Source: Pedobacter sp.
GTDB lineage: Bacteria; Bacteroidota; Bacteroidia; Sphingobacteriales; Sphingobacteriaceae
Direction of reading: 5' to 3'
Assembly (NCBI GenBank): GCA_031119475.1
Contig: JAVHXV010000005.1
Span: forward strand, 162,038 to 226,037
Length of the DNA stretch: 64,000 nucleotides
In this document: positions 1 to 9,943 of the stretch, in pieces
Numbering within the stretch: position 1 is the stretch's first letter
Layout of the letters: each line of letters begins with the position of its first letter
Notes under the pieces: generated by a model
Told to the model about the DNA's origin: nothing
What the model saw: the letters and a program-made list of their open reading frames with translations, nothing else
Databases searched by the model: none
Translations under genes and position numbers: made by a program

Positions 1-1
1 T

Positions 2-667
2 TCGCCCATCAAGACCCGTGGAACTTATGTATATAGCGACATCAGCATGTATGTGATGCAGGATATCGTTGAGCACATTACGGAAAAACCTGAAAATCAA
101 TATGTTCTAGATAATTTTTATACCCCATTGGGGATGCATACCGCAGGATACCTGCCTAGAAACCGTTTTTCGAAAGATCAGATCGTGCCTACAGAAGACG
201 ATAAAGCTTTTAGAAAGACCTTGTTGGAAGGCTATGTACATGATCAGGGTGCGGCCCTAAAAGGTGGCGTAGCAGGTCATGCCGGCTTGTTCGCCAGTGC
301 GAATGACCTGGCCATCTATTATCAATTGTTGCTCAATAAAGGAACTTATGGCGGTGAACAATATTTTAAGCCACAAACGGTAGACATGTTTACGGCCAAA
401 CAATCTAATGTGAGCAGACGAGGCTTGGGATTTGATCGCTGGGATCCGGACCTGACCAAGAAATATCCTTCAGAACTGGCTTCTTCGCAAACCTATGGAC
501 ATACCGGCTATACAGGAATAGGCGTTTGGGTCGATCCTTCACGCGGATTGGTCTATATTTTCCTTTCGAACCGCGTAAACCCAACCGTAACCGAAAACCT
601 GGGCAACATGCGCATCCGTCCACGCATCCAGGATGCAATCAACAGGGCTATTGATAAAGGACTTTAG
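2..667 (+). CDS. Serine hydrolase (beta-lactamase/PBP4-like), C-terminal part
   Basis: The reading frame is open from base 2, so the gene begins outside the window and only the last 221 residues are visible. A Tyr-Ser-Asp at the start matches the YxN motif of class C beta-lactamase-type serine hydrolases, and a His-Thr-Gly (HTGYTG) near codon 165 stands where these enzymes have KTG. The catalytic SxxK is upstream and unseen. The GGVAGHAGLF and GLGFD stretches are typical of the beta-lactamase module fused behind glycoside hydrolase family 3 domains in many Bacteroidota, where the whole protein has about 1000 residues. I infer that fusion here, but a stand-alone esterase cannot be excluded. 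Confidence 0.8.
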   Translation, partial: SPIKTRGTYVYSDISMYVMQDIVEHITEKPENQYVLDNFYTPLGMHTAGYLPRNRFSKDQIVPTEDDKAFRKTLLEGYVHDQGAALKGGVAGHAGLFASANDLAIYYQLLLNKGTYGGEQYFKPQTVDMFTAKQSNVSRRGLGFDRWDPDLTKKYPSELASSQTYGHTGYTGIGVWVDPSRGLVYIFLSNRVNPTVTENLGNMRIRPRIQDAINRAIDKGL

Positions 668-681
668 TAGTTTTAAGTTGG

Positions 682-737
682 CATTTGTCATGCTCAATGC
701 CGTGAGGCATCTCCGTATGCATTCAGCATGACAAATG
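682..737. repeat. Imperfect palindromic element between convergent genes
   Basis: Thirteen bases at 682-694 (CATTTGTCATGCT) are repeated exactly in reverse complement at 725-737, with further AATGC/GCATT complementarity inside. The element fills the gap between two converging genes, so it could act as a two-way transcription terminator. It resembles the dispersed TGTCATGCTGA-type intergenic palindromes found in many Bacteroidota genomes, a resemblance from memory. Confidence 0.6.
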
Positions 738-738
738 G

Positions 739-1701
739 TTACTTCTTCAATCCGATCTCCCGCAAGCGCTCGTCAAGGTACTCGCCTGCAGTCATGTCGC
801 TATAAACTTTAGGATGTTCGGCATCAATGGTAGAGGGCAGACTGGTCAGATCCATGTCAGAACGGGGATGAAGGAAAAATGGAACTGAAAAACGTGAAGT
901 CTTCATCAGTTCACGTGGAGGATTTACCACGCGGTGTGTGGTGGATTTAAGTTTGTTGTTGGTTAAACGCTGTAACATATCCCCTACGTTAACTACGATA
1001 TCGGTATGATGGGCCTTGATCGGCAGCCATTCATTGCTTCTGGTCAATACTTCCAGTCCGTCGGCACTGGCCCCGATCAATAAGGTGATCAGGTTGATGT
1101 CTTCGTGTGCACCAGCCCTTACCGCATCATCTGGAAGCGCATCTGGATCTTCGATCGGGAAATAATGGATCCCCCTTAAGATGGAATTGCCATTGTGTAC
1201 GTGTTTATCAAAATAATCGATTGGCAATTTGAGGTAGGTTGCAATGGCCCTTAACAGCTGTTTCCCATTCTCTTCCAGCTTCATGTAGATTTCTCTGGTA
1301 ACTTTATTAAAATCAGGTATTTCTGTTAAAACTTCGTTATCTGGATATTCATTTTTGATAGGGTCGTTATCGGTTACTTCATTTCCGATTTGCCAAAATT
1401 CCTTTAGATCAGCCGTCTTTGCCCCTTTTGCTGTTTCCTTGCCTGCACTGGTATAGCCTCTCTGTCCGGCCAGCTCTGGTTTTTCATACTTGTGCTTTAC
1501 ATCCAAGGGCAAAGCAAAAACAGCCTTGATGTTGGCATACAGTTTATCGATCAGTTCTTGGCTCACACCATGGTTGGTAATGGTTACAAAGCCAGAATCG
1601 TTAAAGGCCCTGCCCAATTCATCAGAAAATTTTTTGCGTTGCTCTTCTGTACCATTGATGTAAGTGCCTAGGTCAAGGCAAGGAATATAAGGTGTTGACA
1701 T
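739..1701 (-). CDS. Isopenicillin N synthase-like 2-oxoglutarate/Fe(II) oxygenase
   Basis: This 320-residue protein has the two-part layout of the isopenicillin N synthase/flavanone hydroxylase family: an N-terminal DIOX_N-like half with the FVTITNHGV motif near residue 38, and a C-terminal double-stranded beta-helix. The iron triad is visible as H199-x-D201 and H256. R270-x-S272 follows and should bind the carboxylate of 2-oxoglutarate. All catalytic residues are present, so it should be active in the cytoplasm. The substrate cannot be read from the sequence, and no biosynthetic cluster surrounds it. It is transcribed alone, divergent from msrA. Confidence 0.88.
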   Translation of the reverse strand: MSTPYIPCLDLGTYINGTEEQRKKFSDELGRAFNDSGFVTITNHGVSQELIDKLYANIKAVFALPLDVKHKYEKPELAGQRGYTSAGKETAKGAKTADLKEFWQIGNEVTDNDPIKNEYPDNEVLTEIPDFNKVTREIYMKLEENGKQLLRAIATYLKLPIDYFDKHVHNGNSILRGIHYFPIEDPDALPDDAVRAGAHEDINLITLLIGASADGLEVLTRSNEWLPIKAHHTDIVVNVGDMLQRLTNNKLKSTTHRVVNPPRELMKTSRFSVPFFLHPRSDMDLTSLPSTIDAEHPKVYSDMTAGEYLDERLREIGLKK

Positions 1702-1921
1702 ATTTTTTTATTTAATGATTTAAAATTAGAAAAGATATGTTAATAAGCACGGAACGGACCGCTCATTGTAAGTTAACAATTTCACAAACAATTTGTTAAG
1801 TTATCAACAAAAATTATAATTTCACAATCGCCCTCTTTTGTCAGCCTGAAGTCTGATTTTGGACAATAGAAACTATCCATGCAAATTTTTCGTAAGATTG
1901 ATATAAAGATAAACTAATCTC

Positions 1922-2521
1922 ATGAAACGACTGGCCATCTTAACCTGTATCCTTTTTTCGATCTTGAACGTACATGCGCAGCAACAAAAACTCCAAAAAG
2001 CTACGTTCGGCATGGGCTGTTTTTGGTGTACGGAAGCTATTTTTCAACGATTAAACGGGGTGATTTCTGTAAAATCAGGTTATGAAGGCGGAGATGTTCC
2101 AAATCCCAGCTATGAAGACGTCTGCACCGGGACCACCAATCACGCGGAGGTAATTGAGATCAATTTTGATCCTTCAAAGATCAGCTACGATGAGCTTTTG
2201 GAAGTTTTTTGGAAAAGCCACGATCCTACCACGCTGAACAGACAGGGTGCAGATGAAGGCACGCAATACCGTTCGGTCATTTTTTACCACACCGATGAGC
2301 AAAAAGCCATCGCTGCCAAGTACAAAGAAGAGCTGAACAAAACAAAGGCTTTTGGAAAGCCCGTAGTTACCGCGATCGAAAAAGCGATGCCATTTTACGT
2401 GGCAGAAAATTATCACCAGAGCTATTTTCTCAAAAATGGACAGGCGCCTTATTGCCGTTTGGTCATCCTTCCTAAAATGGAAAAACTGGAGAAATTGTTC
2501 AAAGCTAAGTTAAAGCACTAG
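1922..2521 (+). CDS. msrA: Peptide-methionine (S)-S-oxide reductase, exported form
   Basis: MsrA reduces the S-epimer of methionine sulfoxide in proteins. The 199-residue product begins with a signal peptide ending near Ala19-Gln20, so it probably works in the periplasm. The active-site motif GCFWCTE lies at residues 32-38 with catalytic C33, and C178 (APYCR) is a likely resolving cysteine. The EGG, HAEV and YRSVIF family motifs are all present. It is a single gene divergent from the oxygenase, and no msrB accompanies it. The electron donor for a periplasmic form is not evident here. Confidence 0.95.
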   Translation: MKRLAILTCILFSILNVHAQQQKLQKATFGMGCFWCTEAIFQRLNGVISVKSGYEGGDVPNPSYEDVCTGTTNHAEVIEINFDPSKISYDELLEVFWKSHDPTTLNRQGADEGTQYRSVIFYHTDEQKAIAAKYKEELNKTKAFGKPVVTAIEKAMPFYVAENYHQSYFLKNGQAPYCRLVILPKMEKLEKLFKAKLKH

Positions 2522-2651
2522 TTCTACCATTACGGCCAAAGACATCAAGCTTGTGGCACCGAATGTAAAAATTTGTTAAACAAAGCACCAATTCTCTTTC
2601 CCTCATCCAATAATCAATATATTAGCAGATATTCCATTAGCTATATTATTG

Positions 2652-5372
2652 ATGAAGTTGTCGAGAATTCTTTTTACGCTCCTTATTTTAACTTTTGCTT
2701 TCCAGGCAACTGCTTTTGCCCAACAGGACAGTGTGGTTTTGAACGGAATCCTTTCCAAAACAAAAAGGCTTTCCGACGAACAGCCCATTGAAAAAGTCTA
2801 TCTCCATTTCGACAAGCCCTATTATGCGGTGGCCGATACCATGTGGTTTAAGGCCTATGTAACCATTGAGCAAAATTTGCCTTCCCCATTGAGCAAAATT
2901 GTTTACGTTGAAGTTAGGAACGACAAAGATTCGCTTATCCAAACTGTAAAACTGCCCTTAAAAAATAGCGTGGCCTATGGAAATATCCCATTGAACATGC
3001 AGAATTACAAACAGGGCAACTATTATGTACGCGCCTATACGCTCTGGATGCTGAATTTTCATGATGCCTACTATTTTTCCAAAAACATAGCCATTGGCGA
3101 AGCCATTGATAAACAGCTGCTCACCAATATCTCCTATCGCCATGAGCAGGTAGACAAGAACATCAGGTCTACCATCAAAATCCAATTTAAGGACCTCACC
3201 AAAAAACCATACGCGAACAAGGCAGTCAATTGGAGCGTACTTTCCAATTTTGACGAGTTTAGCCGTGGAAAAGGTACAACCGATCAGAATGGCATATTGA
3301 CATTAACGGTAACCAGCAAGAATGGAGAACCGATCAGCTCTGGGAACATCATGACCGATATCAGCATTGCCGAAAAAGATATAGCCAGTGCTTCATTTAA
3401 GCTGAAACAGGTGGTCAACGATGCCGATTTCCAGTTTTTCCCAGAAGGGGGAGCCTTTATTGCCGGCATTCCAAACCAGGTCGCTTTTAAGGCCCTCAAA
3501 TCGTCGGGATTGGGCCTTGATGTAAAGGGAGTGATCTTGGATGACCAGAACAATGAAGTGACCACTTTCAATTCTGCTTATGCTGGAATGGGCTCTTTCT
3601 TTATTTCACCGGAAATAGCTAAAAAATACAGGGCAAAAGTTACTTTCAAGGATGGATCGACAAAGCTATTTGAATTGCCGAAAGTGACCGAATCGGGCAT
3701 CGGACTCCAAGTGGCCAACAGCACGCCAGACCTCATTAACCTAAAAATCCTGTCCAATGAAGCCTATTATGCTGCCAATAAGGATAAGAGTTATTTTGTA
3801 GTCGCACAGAACAGCAATATTGTATATTATGCGGCCAAAACTACCTTAAAGAACCAGGTCATCATTACCAAAATCCCTAAAAAAGGCTTCCCATCTGGTA
3901 TTTTACAGCTTACTTTATTTGACGAAAAAGGAGAGCCTATTAGTGAGCGCCTTGTTTTTGTGCTCCATCCAGAGGCGATCAACCTCACCGTCAAAACCGA
4001 CCTGCCGGCCTATAAGCCTCGCCAAAAGGTAAAGATGACCATCGATTCGAAGAGTGCAGGATTGCCCATTATGGGAGATTTTTCGGTATCGGTAATCGAC
4101 GAGCAAAAAGTTCCTGTAGATGAGAACAGTGAAACTACGATCTTAAGTTCGCTCTTGCTAACTGCTGACCTGCAGGGATATGTAGAAAAACCAAATTATT
4201 ACTTCAATAAAACAGACGACAAGAAATTAGCCGACTTGGATAAACTGATGCTCACACAAGGTTATCGGCGATTTGCTTATAAAGAAATCCTTGCCGGAAA
4301 GTACCCAGCAGTTTCTTATTTGCCCGAAGACGGAATGAGCATTTCTGGCACACTTAGGGACCGTACGGGAATGCCGATCAGAAAAGGCGCGATGCGATTG
4401 ATGGTAACGGGAAAACCCATTTCGGCCGAAACATTAACGAGCAACATGGGCGTCTTCAATTTTAAAAACCTGATGATTCCCGATTCCTCACAAGTGGTGG
4501 TCAGTGCGAAATACAATGCGAATTCTGCCAATATGATGATCATGCTAGATGGATCTCCCGCTCCTGGCACTGGCAGAAACATAAATATTGCTGATGAGGT
4601 CCTGAATATCGATACTGTTCTTTCCTCCTATCTGGCCAATAGCCAAAAACAATACCGCTACCTCAGAACGCTCAAGACAGTTGAGGTAAAAGGCACAGCT
4701 GTTAAAAAACCAAATCATGCAGACCATCCGGCGCTGAGCGGCTTAAGTGCCAACCCCGACCACATCTTGAACGCCGATCGATTTACGGCTTGTAACATGT
4801 TGCTCGAGTGCCTTAAGGCCCAGGCCACCGGCCTAACTTTTGATACCGAGAATTTTTACGTGTCTAGGGATTATAACCAGGGCAGCAGGAAAGCTGTGCA
4901 GGTTTTCTTGAATGGGATGCCAGTTACGGCCAATGACATCAACAATGTCAGTATCGCTGAAGTCGAATCGGTAGAAATCTTCTTAAGGGATGACCTCGGC
5001 ACCATTGATCGGATGTATGGAACCAAGGGTGTGCTGGTCATCAATACCAAGAAAGCTCCTGTAGGCAAAAAAATAAGCAAACAGGAACTATTGGATATGC
5101 TGCCGAAAAATGACATCGTTACTTTTAGTCCGCTCGGATACGCCAAAGAGCGACAATTCTATTCACCAAAGTATCTGCCTAATGTGATGTATCCAAACAG
5201 CGATCTCAGGACCACCATTTATTGGAACCCAAAAGTGCTGACCGATGAAAAAGGGAATTTCAGTTTTGAATTCTTCAATGCCGATGGAAAAGGAACTTAC
5301 CGCGCAGTGGTTGAAGGATTTGATAAAAATGGCAATCTTGGCAGGGCTGTGTTTAAGTATACGGTTAAATAG
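2652..5372 (+). CDS. Large exported MG-domain protein with TonB plug-like domain
   Basis: The 906-residue product starts with a signal peptide (cleavage near residue 24, AFA-QQ). A TTG lies directly before the ATG at 2652, and I prefer the ATG. The N-terminal half has the YLHFDKPYY...ADTMWFKAYV pattern of alpha-2-macroglobulin MG2-type beta domains common in Bacteroidota. Residues near 690-800 resemble the plug domain of TonB-dependent receptors (VQVFLNGMPV...VESVEIF...GVLVINTKK). No 22-strand barrel follows; the last 60 residues are another beta-sandwich. It is therefore not a complete receptor. I infer a periplasmic or outer-membrane binding or scaffold role, possibly with proteinase partners. 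Confidence 0.78.
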   Translation: MKLSRILFTLLILTFAFQATAFAQQDSVVLNGILSKTKRLSDEQPIEKVYLHFDKPYYAVADTMWFKAYVTIEQNLPSPLSKIVYVEVRNDKDSLIQTVKLPLKNSVAYGNIPLNMQNYKQGNYYVRAYTLWMLNFHDAYYFSKNIAIGEAIDKQLLTNISYRHEQVDKNIRSTIKIQFKDLTKKPYANKAVNWSVLSNFDEFSRGKGTTDQNGILTLTVTSKNGEPISSGNIMTDISIAEKDIASASFKLKQVVNDADFQFFPEGGAFIAGIPNQVAFKALKSSGLGLDVKGVILDDQNNEVTTFNSAYAGMGSFFISPEIAKKYRAKVTFKDGSTKLFELPKVTESGIGLQVANSTPDLINLKILSNEAYYAANKDKSYFVVAQNSNIVYYAAKTTLKNQVIITKIPKKGFPSGILQLTLFDEKGEPISERLVFVLHPEAINLTVKTDLPAYKPRQKVKMTIDSKSAGLPIMGDFSVSVIDEQKVPVDENSETTILSSLLLTADLQGYVEKPNYYFNKTDDKKLADLDKLMLTQGYRRFAYKEILAGKYPAVSYLPEDGMSISGTLRDRTGMPIRKGAMRLMVTGKPISAETLTSNMGVFNFKNLMIPDSSQVVVSAKYNANSANMMIMLDGSPAPGTGRNINIADEVLNIDTVLSSYLANSQKQYRYLRTLKTVEVKGTAVKKPNHADHPALSGLSANPDHILNADRFTACNMLLECLKAQATGLTFDTENFYVSRDYNQGSRKAVQVFLNGMPVTANDINNVSIAEVESVEIFLRDDLGTIDRMYGTKGVLVINTKKAPVGKKISKQELLDMLPKNDIVTFSPLGYAKERQFYSPKYLPNVMYPNSDLRTTIYWNPKVLTDEKGNFSFEFFNADGKGTYRAVVEGFDKNGNLGRAVFKYTVK

Positions 5373-5389
5373 TTGGCTGTTTTTAGTTC

Positions 5390-5479
5390 GCAGTTGGCAG
5401 GTTGGAAAGTTGAATAAGGAATTCAACTTTCCAACCTGCCAACTGCAACCTGCAACCTGCAACCTGTAACCTGTAACCC
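5390..5479. repeat. Heptad repeat island with 26-bp inverted arms
   Basis: Bases 5390-5415 are perfectly complementary to 5421-5446 around a 5-base loop, and the sequence has a 7-base period (GTTGGCA, GGTTGGA, AAGTTGA, then the complement). It continues as AACCTGC x3 and AACCTGT x2 up to the stop codon of the next gene. It lies between convergent genes. It belongs to the window-wide family of 7-base-period intergenic islands described in the findings. Confidence 0.9.
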
Positions 5480-5480
5480 A

Positions 5481-5852
5481 CTAAATCAACTTAGACTTAA
5501 TTCCAGCGCACAAATCTTCCAATTTTTTGCAGTTCTGAGGAGAATTATCTTGCCAATTAAAGTGTAGGCCCACTTTTCCGGGTGCGGTAGAAAGGTGGAA
5601 CCTGAGCGTGTCTCCGAGGTTGATTTCAGAATCCCGGTCCTGCTCGGGGTTGCTGAACAGCTTATCCTCATGCAAGGTTTGCTTAATGTAATTTAGGACC
5701 TGCGTTGTTTTCCGATCAGGAAATTTAGCTTTAAACTGATAGCTGGAGCTTGTTTTGGTTACGGCAATCGAATGCCCGTTCCTATTCCCAAAATTGCAGC
5801 CTACCATAAAGCTCAATGTGGTGGCCATGATCATTAATCCGATTCGTTTCAT
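5481..5852 (-). CDS. Small putative lipoprotein of unknown function
   Basis: The 123-residue product has a lipoprotein signal: a short positive start, a hydrophobic run, and the lipobox-like FMVG-C19. No domain is recognised in the remainder, which is polar and contains a HFNWQDNSPQNCKKLEDLC stretch. It starts 27 bases after the TonB-dependent receptor gene on the same strand, so it is probably the last gene of the padR-pspC-receptor operon. It may be a surface or periplasmic accessory of that receptor, but this rests on position only. The coding region stops right at the edge of a heptad repeat island. Confidence 0.7.
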   Translation of the reverse strand: MKRIGLMIMATTLSFMVGCNFGNRNGHSIAVTKTSSSYQFKAKFPDRKTTQVLNYIKQTLHEDKLFSNPEQDRDSEINLGDTLRFHLSTAPGKVGLHFNWQDNSPQNCKKLEDLCAGIKSKLI

Positions 5853-5879
5853 ATGATGTGTGATTGAGGTGTCTGTGCT

Positions 5880-8330
5880 TTACTGACTTGCCCTGTTCTT
5901 GATGTCTTCGGTCGCAGTGCTTCTTTTTCTGGCCGATTTGACGTTCTGGTTGCCAAAATTGTAGTTTACAGAAAATGATGCCCTCCTGCTTAAATAGTGG
6001 TTAACTACATGGAGATTTACGTTCTGATATTGCAGTTTTCCTTCCCAATGGTTGGTGAGAAAAATATCATCCAATCCCAACCTGATTTTTAATTTCTTAT
6101 CCATTAGCGATTTCTGGACTGCCGCATTGAGCGCATATTGTGTGATGGTCGTCTGTTCTACGCCACTGATCCTTGGAGAGTTTAACCAAAAGTTAAGCTC
6201 GGCCATAAAATTCTTAGGCAGCACGAAGGATTGGGAACTGTTGAAATTATAGGCCACTTTGTTGGCTGCGTAGGCTGCTCCTTCCAAATTATTGTCATCA
6301 AATTTATTGTAGTAGACGCTCATGTTATATTGCATGCTCCAAAATTTCTTGATCTGCACGGGCACATAGAGATTGACTGCATAGTTTTGGGCACGACCGA
6401 GGTTCTTTCGGATCACATTGACCACACGCGTTACTTCGTTCTGCTGGCTGATCTGGGTAATAAGGTCCCTGGTATCTGCATAATTGAAGGATAGCCCAAT
6501 TTCTTTATAGTTATATCCGACCTCAAAATTATAGGTAAACTGCGGCTTAAGGTATGGATTTCCTTCATCCAATGCATACGGATCCATATAGAACACAAAA
6601 GGATTGAGCTGCTGGTAATTTGGCCGGTCTACCCGCCTGCTGAAAGCATATCGGATGTTTTGGTTTTTGCCGAGGGCCTGACTAACAAATACCGTTGGAA
6701 AGAGGGATAGATAATCGCGCACAACCTGATTATTGGCCGTGATCGAATTGCCCTTCGAGTGGGTATGTTCTAATCTTAGCCCCAGTTGGACCTGCCATTT
6801 TTTCCATTCCTTGGCGAAATTGGTATAGGCTGCATTAATATTTTCGTTATAGATAAAGTAATTAGATTTACCGACATCATTCTGCCACGAACCGCTAAGC
6901 ATTTGTGCTGCAATCAGTTCGTTTTTAGTGGTGACATGGCTACTTTTTACGCCAATTTCCAAGTTGACGGTCTTACTGAAAGGCCAATTAAAATCAGCCT
7001 TTCCCGCAACGGCGTTGATATTTGCCCCAGTGGCATTGCGCAGCTGCGTTTCCTGCATTAATGTGCCTGTCTGATTGTAATATTGCGCATCAAAGTTTTC
7101 CTGCTTCTCATTGTTAAAATGCGAATAATCTACATCAAAAGTCAGATTTTTTCCATTTTTGTCCAGCTCACGCCTGATGTTAAAATTTGCAGTAAGGTTA
7201 TTAACTGGTGATTTGGAATAGGCCAATTGGTTTACGGAGTTAGATGTTTCGACATTTGATTGGCGCTCATTGATAAAAGTCTGGCTATTGTTATTCAGGT
7301 TTGACCGGATAGCCCCCATATCCACCATCCACCCGATTACCGTGCGCTCACTGGCATAATAGTCTGCGCCAATCTTGGCCATGTAGGCTACACCAGTATT
7401 ATTCCGCTGAAAGTTTTGGTCGAATGCGCTGGCCAAAGTCGGTGTAGCAGTAGTCCTTAAAACATTGATCGTGCTATAATTTACTTTACGGTTAAAAGCT
7501 GTGGTACCATATATATTCCATTTATCGACACGGTGATTAAGTGTAAGGCTCAATCCTGCTCGATAGGTATCTGCTGGAAAATTTGGCTGGACCCCTTCTC
7601 CGGTATTGAGCGATAGGTTTCCATTTGTTCCAAAAGACTTGTTCCGTTTTAGCTTGATGTTGATGATACCTGCATTTCCAGCGGCATCATATTTTGCTGA
7701 TGGGCTGGTAATGAGCTCGATGCTGGCCAACTGGTCGCTGCTCATGTTGCTCAGCAAAGTGGTTACATCCGCTCCAGAGAGAAAATTCGTCTTTCCATCG
7801 ATCATCACTGTAATCCCCGATTTGTTGTTCAACTTGATCTGATCATTCTGCCGATCGACCGTTACGCCAGGGGCTTTTTCCAAAACTTCCAAGACACTGC
7901 TGCCTGCAACAATGATACTTCCTTCCACATTGATGATGGTTCTATCGGCTTTTCGTTCGACAAAAGGTTTTTTGCCCTGGACCACAACTTCATTTAATTG
8001 CTTGGTTAAACTTTCCAACCTGATTGGCGGCAATTGATGCACACCCTCTTTTAAAATAATAGGACCTAGCTGCTTCGCCTGATAACCGATCATGTTGATC
8101 AACAAGCCATAACTTCCTGGCGATAGATTTTCGAAAGTAAATTGTCCATCAAAACCAGTTTGTATTGTTTTGATGGCCATGCTATCAGGCAGTTTGCTCA
8201 GTTTGACCAACACATAGGCAATCCCATCCTCATTTCTAGTCATAACTTTACCTGAAATTTTGGCATTTTTTTGGGCAAAAGTGCTCCCCCACGCCAATAG
8301 GCATGCGATTAAAAAGCTAATCTTTTTCAT
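5880..8330 (-). CDS. TonB-dependent outer-membrane receptor family protein
   Basis: The 816-residue product has a signal peptide (cleaved near residue 19, TFA-Q). A carboxypeptidase-regulatory-like beta domain follows (about 20-105: KISGKV...DGQFTFENLSPGSYGLLINMIGY). A plug domain lies at about 110-230 (VLEVLEKAPGVTVD...IDGKTNFLSG...SIELITSPSAKYDAAGNAGIINI), and the rest is a barrel rich in aromatic strands (OMP_b-brl_3 type). Such proteins import ligands across the outer membrane using TonB energy, but no SusD partner is adjacent, so the ligand is unknown. It begins 39 bases after the PspC gene and is probably controlled with it by PadR. Confidence 0.88.
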   Translation of the reverse strand: MKKISFLIACLLAWGSTFAQKNAKISGKVMTRNEDGIAYVLVKLSKLPDSMAIKTIQTGFDGQFTFENLSPGSYGLLINMIGYQAKQLGPIILKEGVHQLPPIRLESLTKQLNEVVVQGKKPFVERKADRTIINVEGSIIVAGSSVLEVLEKAPGVTVDRQNDQIKLNNKSGITVMIDGKTNFLSGADVTTLLSNMSSDQLASIELITSPSAKYDAAGNAGIINIKLKRNKSFGTNGNLSLNTGEGVQPNFPADTYRAGLSLTLNHRVDKWNIYGTTAFNRKVNYSTINVLRTTATPTLASAFDQNFQRNNTGVAYMAKIGADYYASERTVIGWMVDMGAIRSNLNNNSQTFINERQSNVETSNSVNQLAYSKSPVNNLTANFNIRRELDKNGKNLTFDVDYSHFNNEKQENFDAQYYNQTGTLMQETQLRNATGANINAVAGKADFNWPFSKTVNLEIGVKSSHVTTKNELIAAQMLSGSWQNDVGKSNYFIYNENINAAYTNFAKEWKKWQVQLGLRLEHTHSKGNSITANNQVVRDYLSLFPTVFVSQALGKNQNIRYAFSRRVDRPNYQQLNPFVFYMDPYALDEGNPYLKPQFTYNFEVGYNYKEIGLSFNYADTRDLITQISQQNEVTRVVNVIRKNLGRAQNYAVNLYVPVQIKKFWSMQYNMSVYYNKFDDNNLEGAAYAANKVAYNFNSSQSFVLPKNFMAELNFWLNSPRISGVEQTTITQYALNAAVQKSLMDKKLKIRLGLDDIFLTNHWEGKLQYQNVNLHVVNHYLSRRASFSVNYNFGNQNVKSARKRSTATEDIKNRASQ

Positions 8331-8369
8331 GTTCTTTTGGGCCTTAGGCCGCTGGTTTAGATTTGGATG

Positions 8370-9938
8370 TTACTGGGGTGCCTCCACCTCACTCTTGCAT
8401 TTCAATCCGTTTTCGGTCATTATCCATTCCTTGAAATCGCTATTGCTATCGCTATCGCAAGAATAGTAGAATTGCAGGTATCGGTATACATTGTTGTTGA
8501 TCATGAGGTGCGTTCCAACTGGCACTTTCAGCACAATGAATACTTCTTGGTTGCGCCAGCTGGTTTCTTTTTTCAGGTCAAAACGCGGGCTGAAAGTTAG
8601 CAGCGAATCCTGTTGATGATACCTATAGTTAATATTTCTAGCATTTTCTAAAGCCACCTGAAAAGTTTTTCCCTGCGATTCGTAGGTCTGAACCAATGTA
8701 GTCTTTTCATTATCGCTCTTTTCAATTTGAATGTGTATTTCTCTTGGCGCTTGGAAAGGATGATCGTCATCATCATTCACCACCACTCGATCATCAAACT
8801 GCAGTTCTTTGATGCCATAATCAATGCTGTCCTGCTTGCTGAAGACCATGGTCTTGTCTACATCGATTACATAGGTAGGATAGGAATTTATTGGTGTAGA
8901 CTTTACCAGTTCTGCATGTTCCTTGAACTCAGAAGTAATTTTTGCTACATAATAGATCGTGGAACAGACCCCAATCAGCCAAATGATCAGCAATGCAAAT
9001 GAAAGGTTCCTGCTGATGGCCATTTTATTGAAGGCAACCCGCAACCCGAAGAGTACCAGTGCGAGAATCGGCACAAACAGGACCACAAATGCAGCCAGGA
9101 TAATTTCCTTCCTAAAGCCTTCATTGATTACAGATAATGGAAAATAATCAAACGAATTATAATCCCAGAAGATAAAGAAAGCAGCTATGGTAAGCAATCC
9201 GACCATACAGCCAAAACCGCATACGATAAAGGCTCCAGCAATCAACTTGCCAATGATCTTACCGGTAAAAGTCAATATCTTCCCCAGAAAGGCAAAGAAT
9301 TCGGTGATGAAGTTGCCCGAGTTTTGAAAGTGGGGATTTGCAGATTTCATTTTTTCCTTAAATGCGGCCAATTCTTCGTCAAAACTTCTTTGATAGCCAT
9401 AGAGATTGGTAGCCTCGCCTTTCATTTCCATTTTTTCAGAGCGTGTAACTGCCCTTGGGGTGGCGATCCATAAGATAAGGTAGGCTAAAATTCCTGCTCC
9501 GCCTAAAAATACGACCAACAGCGCGATCAGCCTGACCCATCTGGCTTCAATATTGAGATAATGGCCCAATCCGGCGCAAACGCCTGCAATAACGCCCTCA
9601 TCGGTATCCCTGTACAATTTCTTTTCTCCCGCAAATCCCATATGGTGTACATTTTCTGAAGCAGATTCTTCTTCGTGCTGAAAATCCTGAACACGGCCCA
9701 TTTGTCCGATCACCGCCTGTACATCCGTAATTTCAATTACCTGGCGCTGGGTATTGGCCAAAATCTCTACAAACATTTCGGCAATGCGGTTTTCAATGTC
9801 GGTCACGATTTCAAAATCATCAGCATTTCTGGCAAAGTGATGCTTGATCTCGTTCAGGTAACCGGTGAGCAGTTCGTAGGCATCTTCTTCAATATGGATA
9901 ATCGAGTTGCCAATATTTATGATAAGTGTCTTTTTCAT
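8370..9938 (-). CDS. PspC-domain membrane protein
   Basis: The 522-residue product starts with about 100 cytoplasmic residues (ISIxxIEExAYxxL pattern typical of Bacteroidota PspC proteins). A PspC domain follows at about 107-165 (KLYRDTDEGVIAGVCAGLGHYLNI...LAYLILWIATP). Several hydrophobic segments between about 215 and 350 are probable membrane helices, and a soluble C-terminal domain completes it. PspC proteins act in envelope-stress sensing in enterobacteria; in Bacteroidota the role is not established. It begins 5 bases after the PadR regulator gene. The same PadR-PspC pairing is common in this phylum, which supports regulation by PadR. Confidence 0.87.
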   Translation of the reverse strand: MKKTLIINIGNSIIHIEEDAYELLTGYLNEIKHHFARNADDFEIVTDIENRIAEMFVEILANTQRQVIEITDVQAVIGQMGRVQDFQHEEESASENVHHMGFAGEKKLYRDTDEGVIAGVCAGLGHYLNIEARWVRLIALLVVFLGGAGILAYLILWIATPRAVTRSEKMEMKGEATNLYGYQRSFDEELAAFKEKMKSANPHFQNSGNFITEFFAFLGKILTFTGKIIGKLIAGAFIVCGFGCMVGLLTIAAFFIFWDYNSFDYFPLSVINEGFRKEIILAAFVVLFVPILALVLFGLRVAFNKMAISRNLSFALLIIWLIGVCSTIYYVAKITSEFKEHAELVKSTPINSYPTYVIDVDKTMVFSKQDSIDYGIKELQFDDRVVVNDDDDHPFQAPREIHIQIEKSDNEKTTLVQTYESQGKTFQVALENARNINYRYHQQDSLLTFSPRFDLKKETSWRNQEVFIVLKVPVGTHLMINNNVYRYLQFYYSCDSDSNSDFKEWIMTENGLKCKSEVEAPQ

Positions 9939-9943
9939 TGCTT

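Noticed and set aside
5390..5446. Classical Rho-independent terminator
   Set aside because: The stem is perfect but long and has no T run; it is part of the repeat island, though it might still end transcription.
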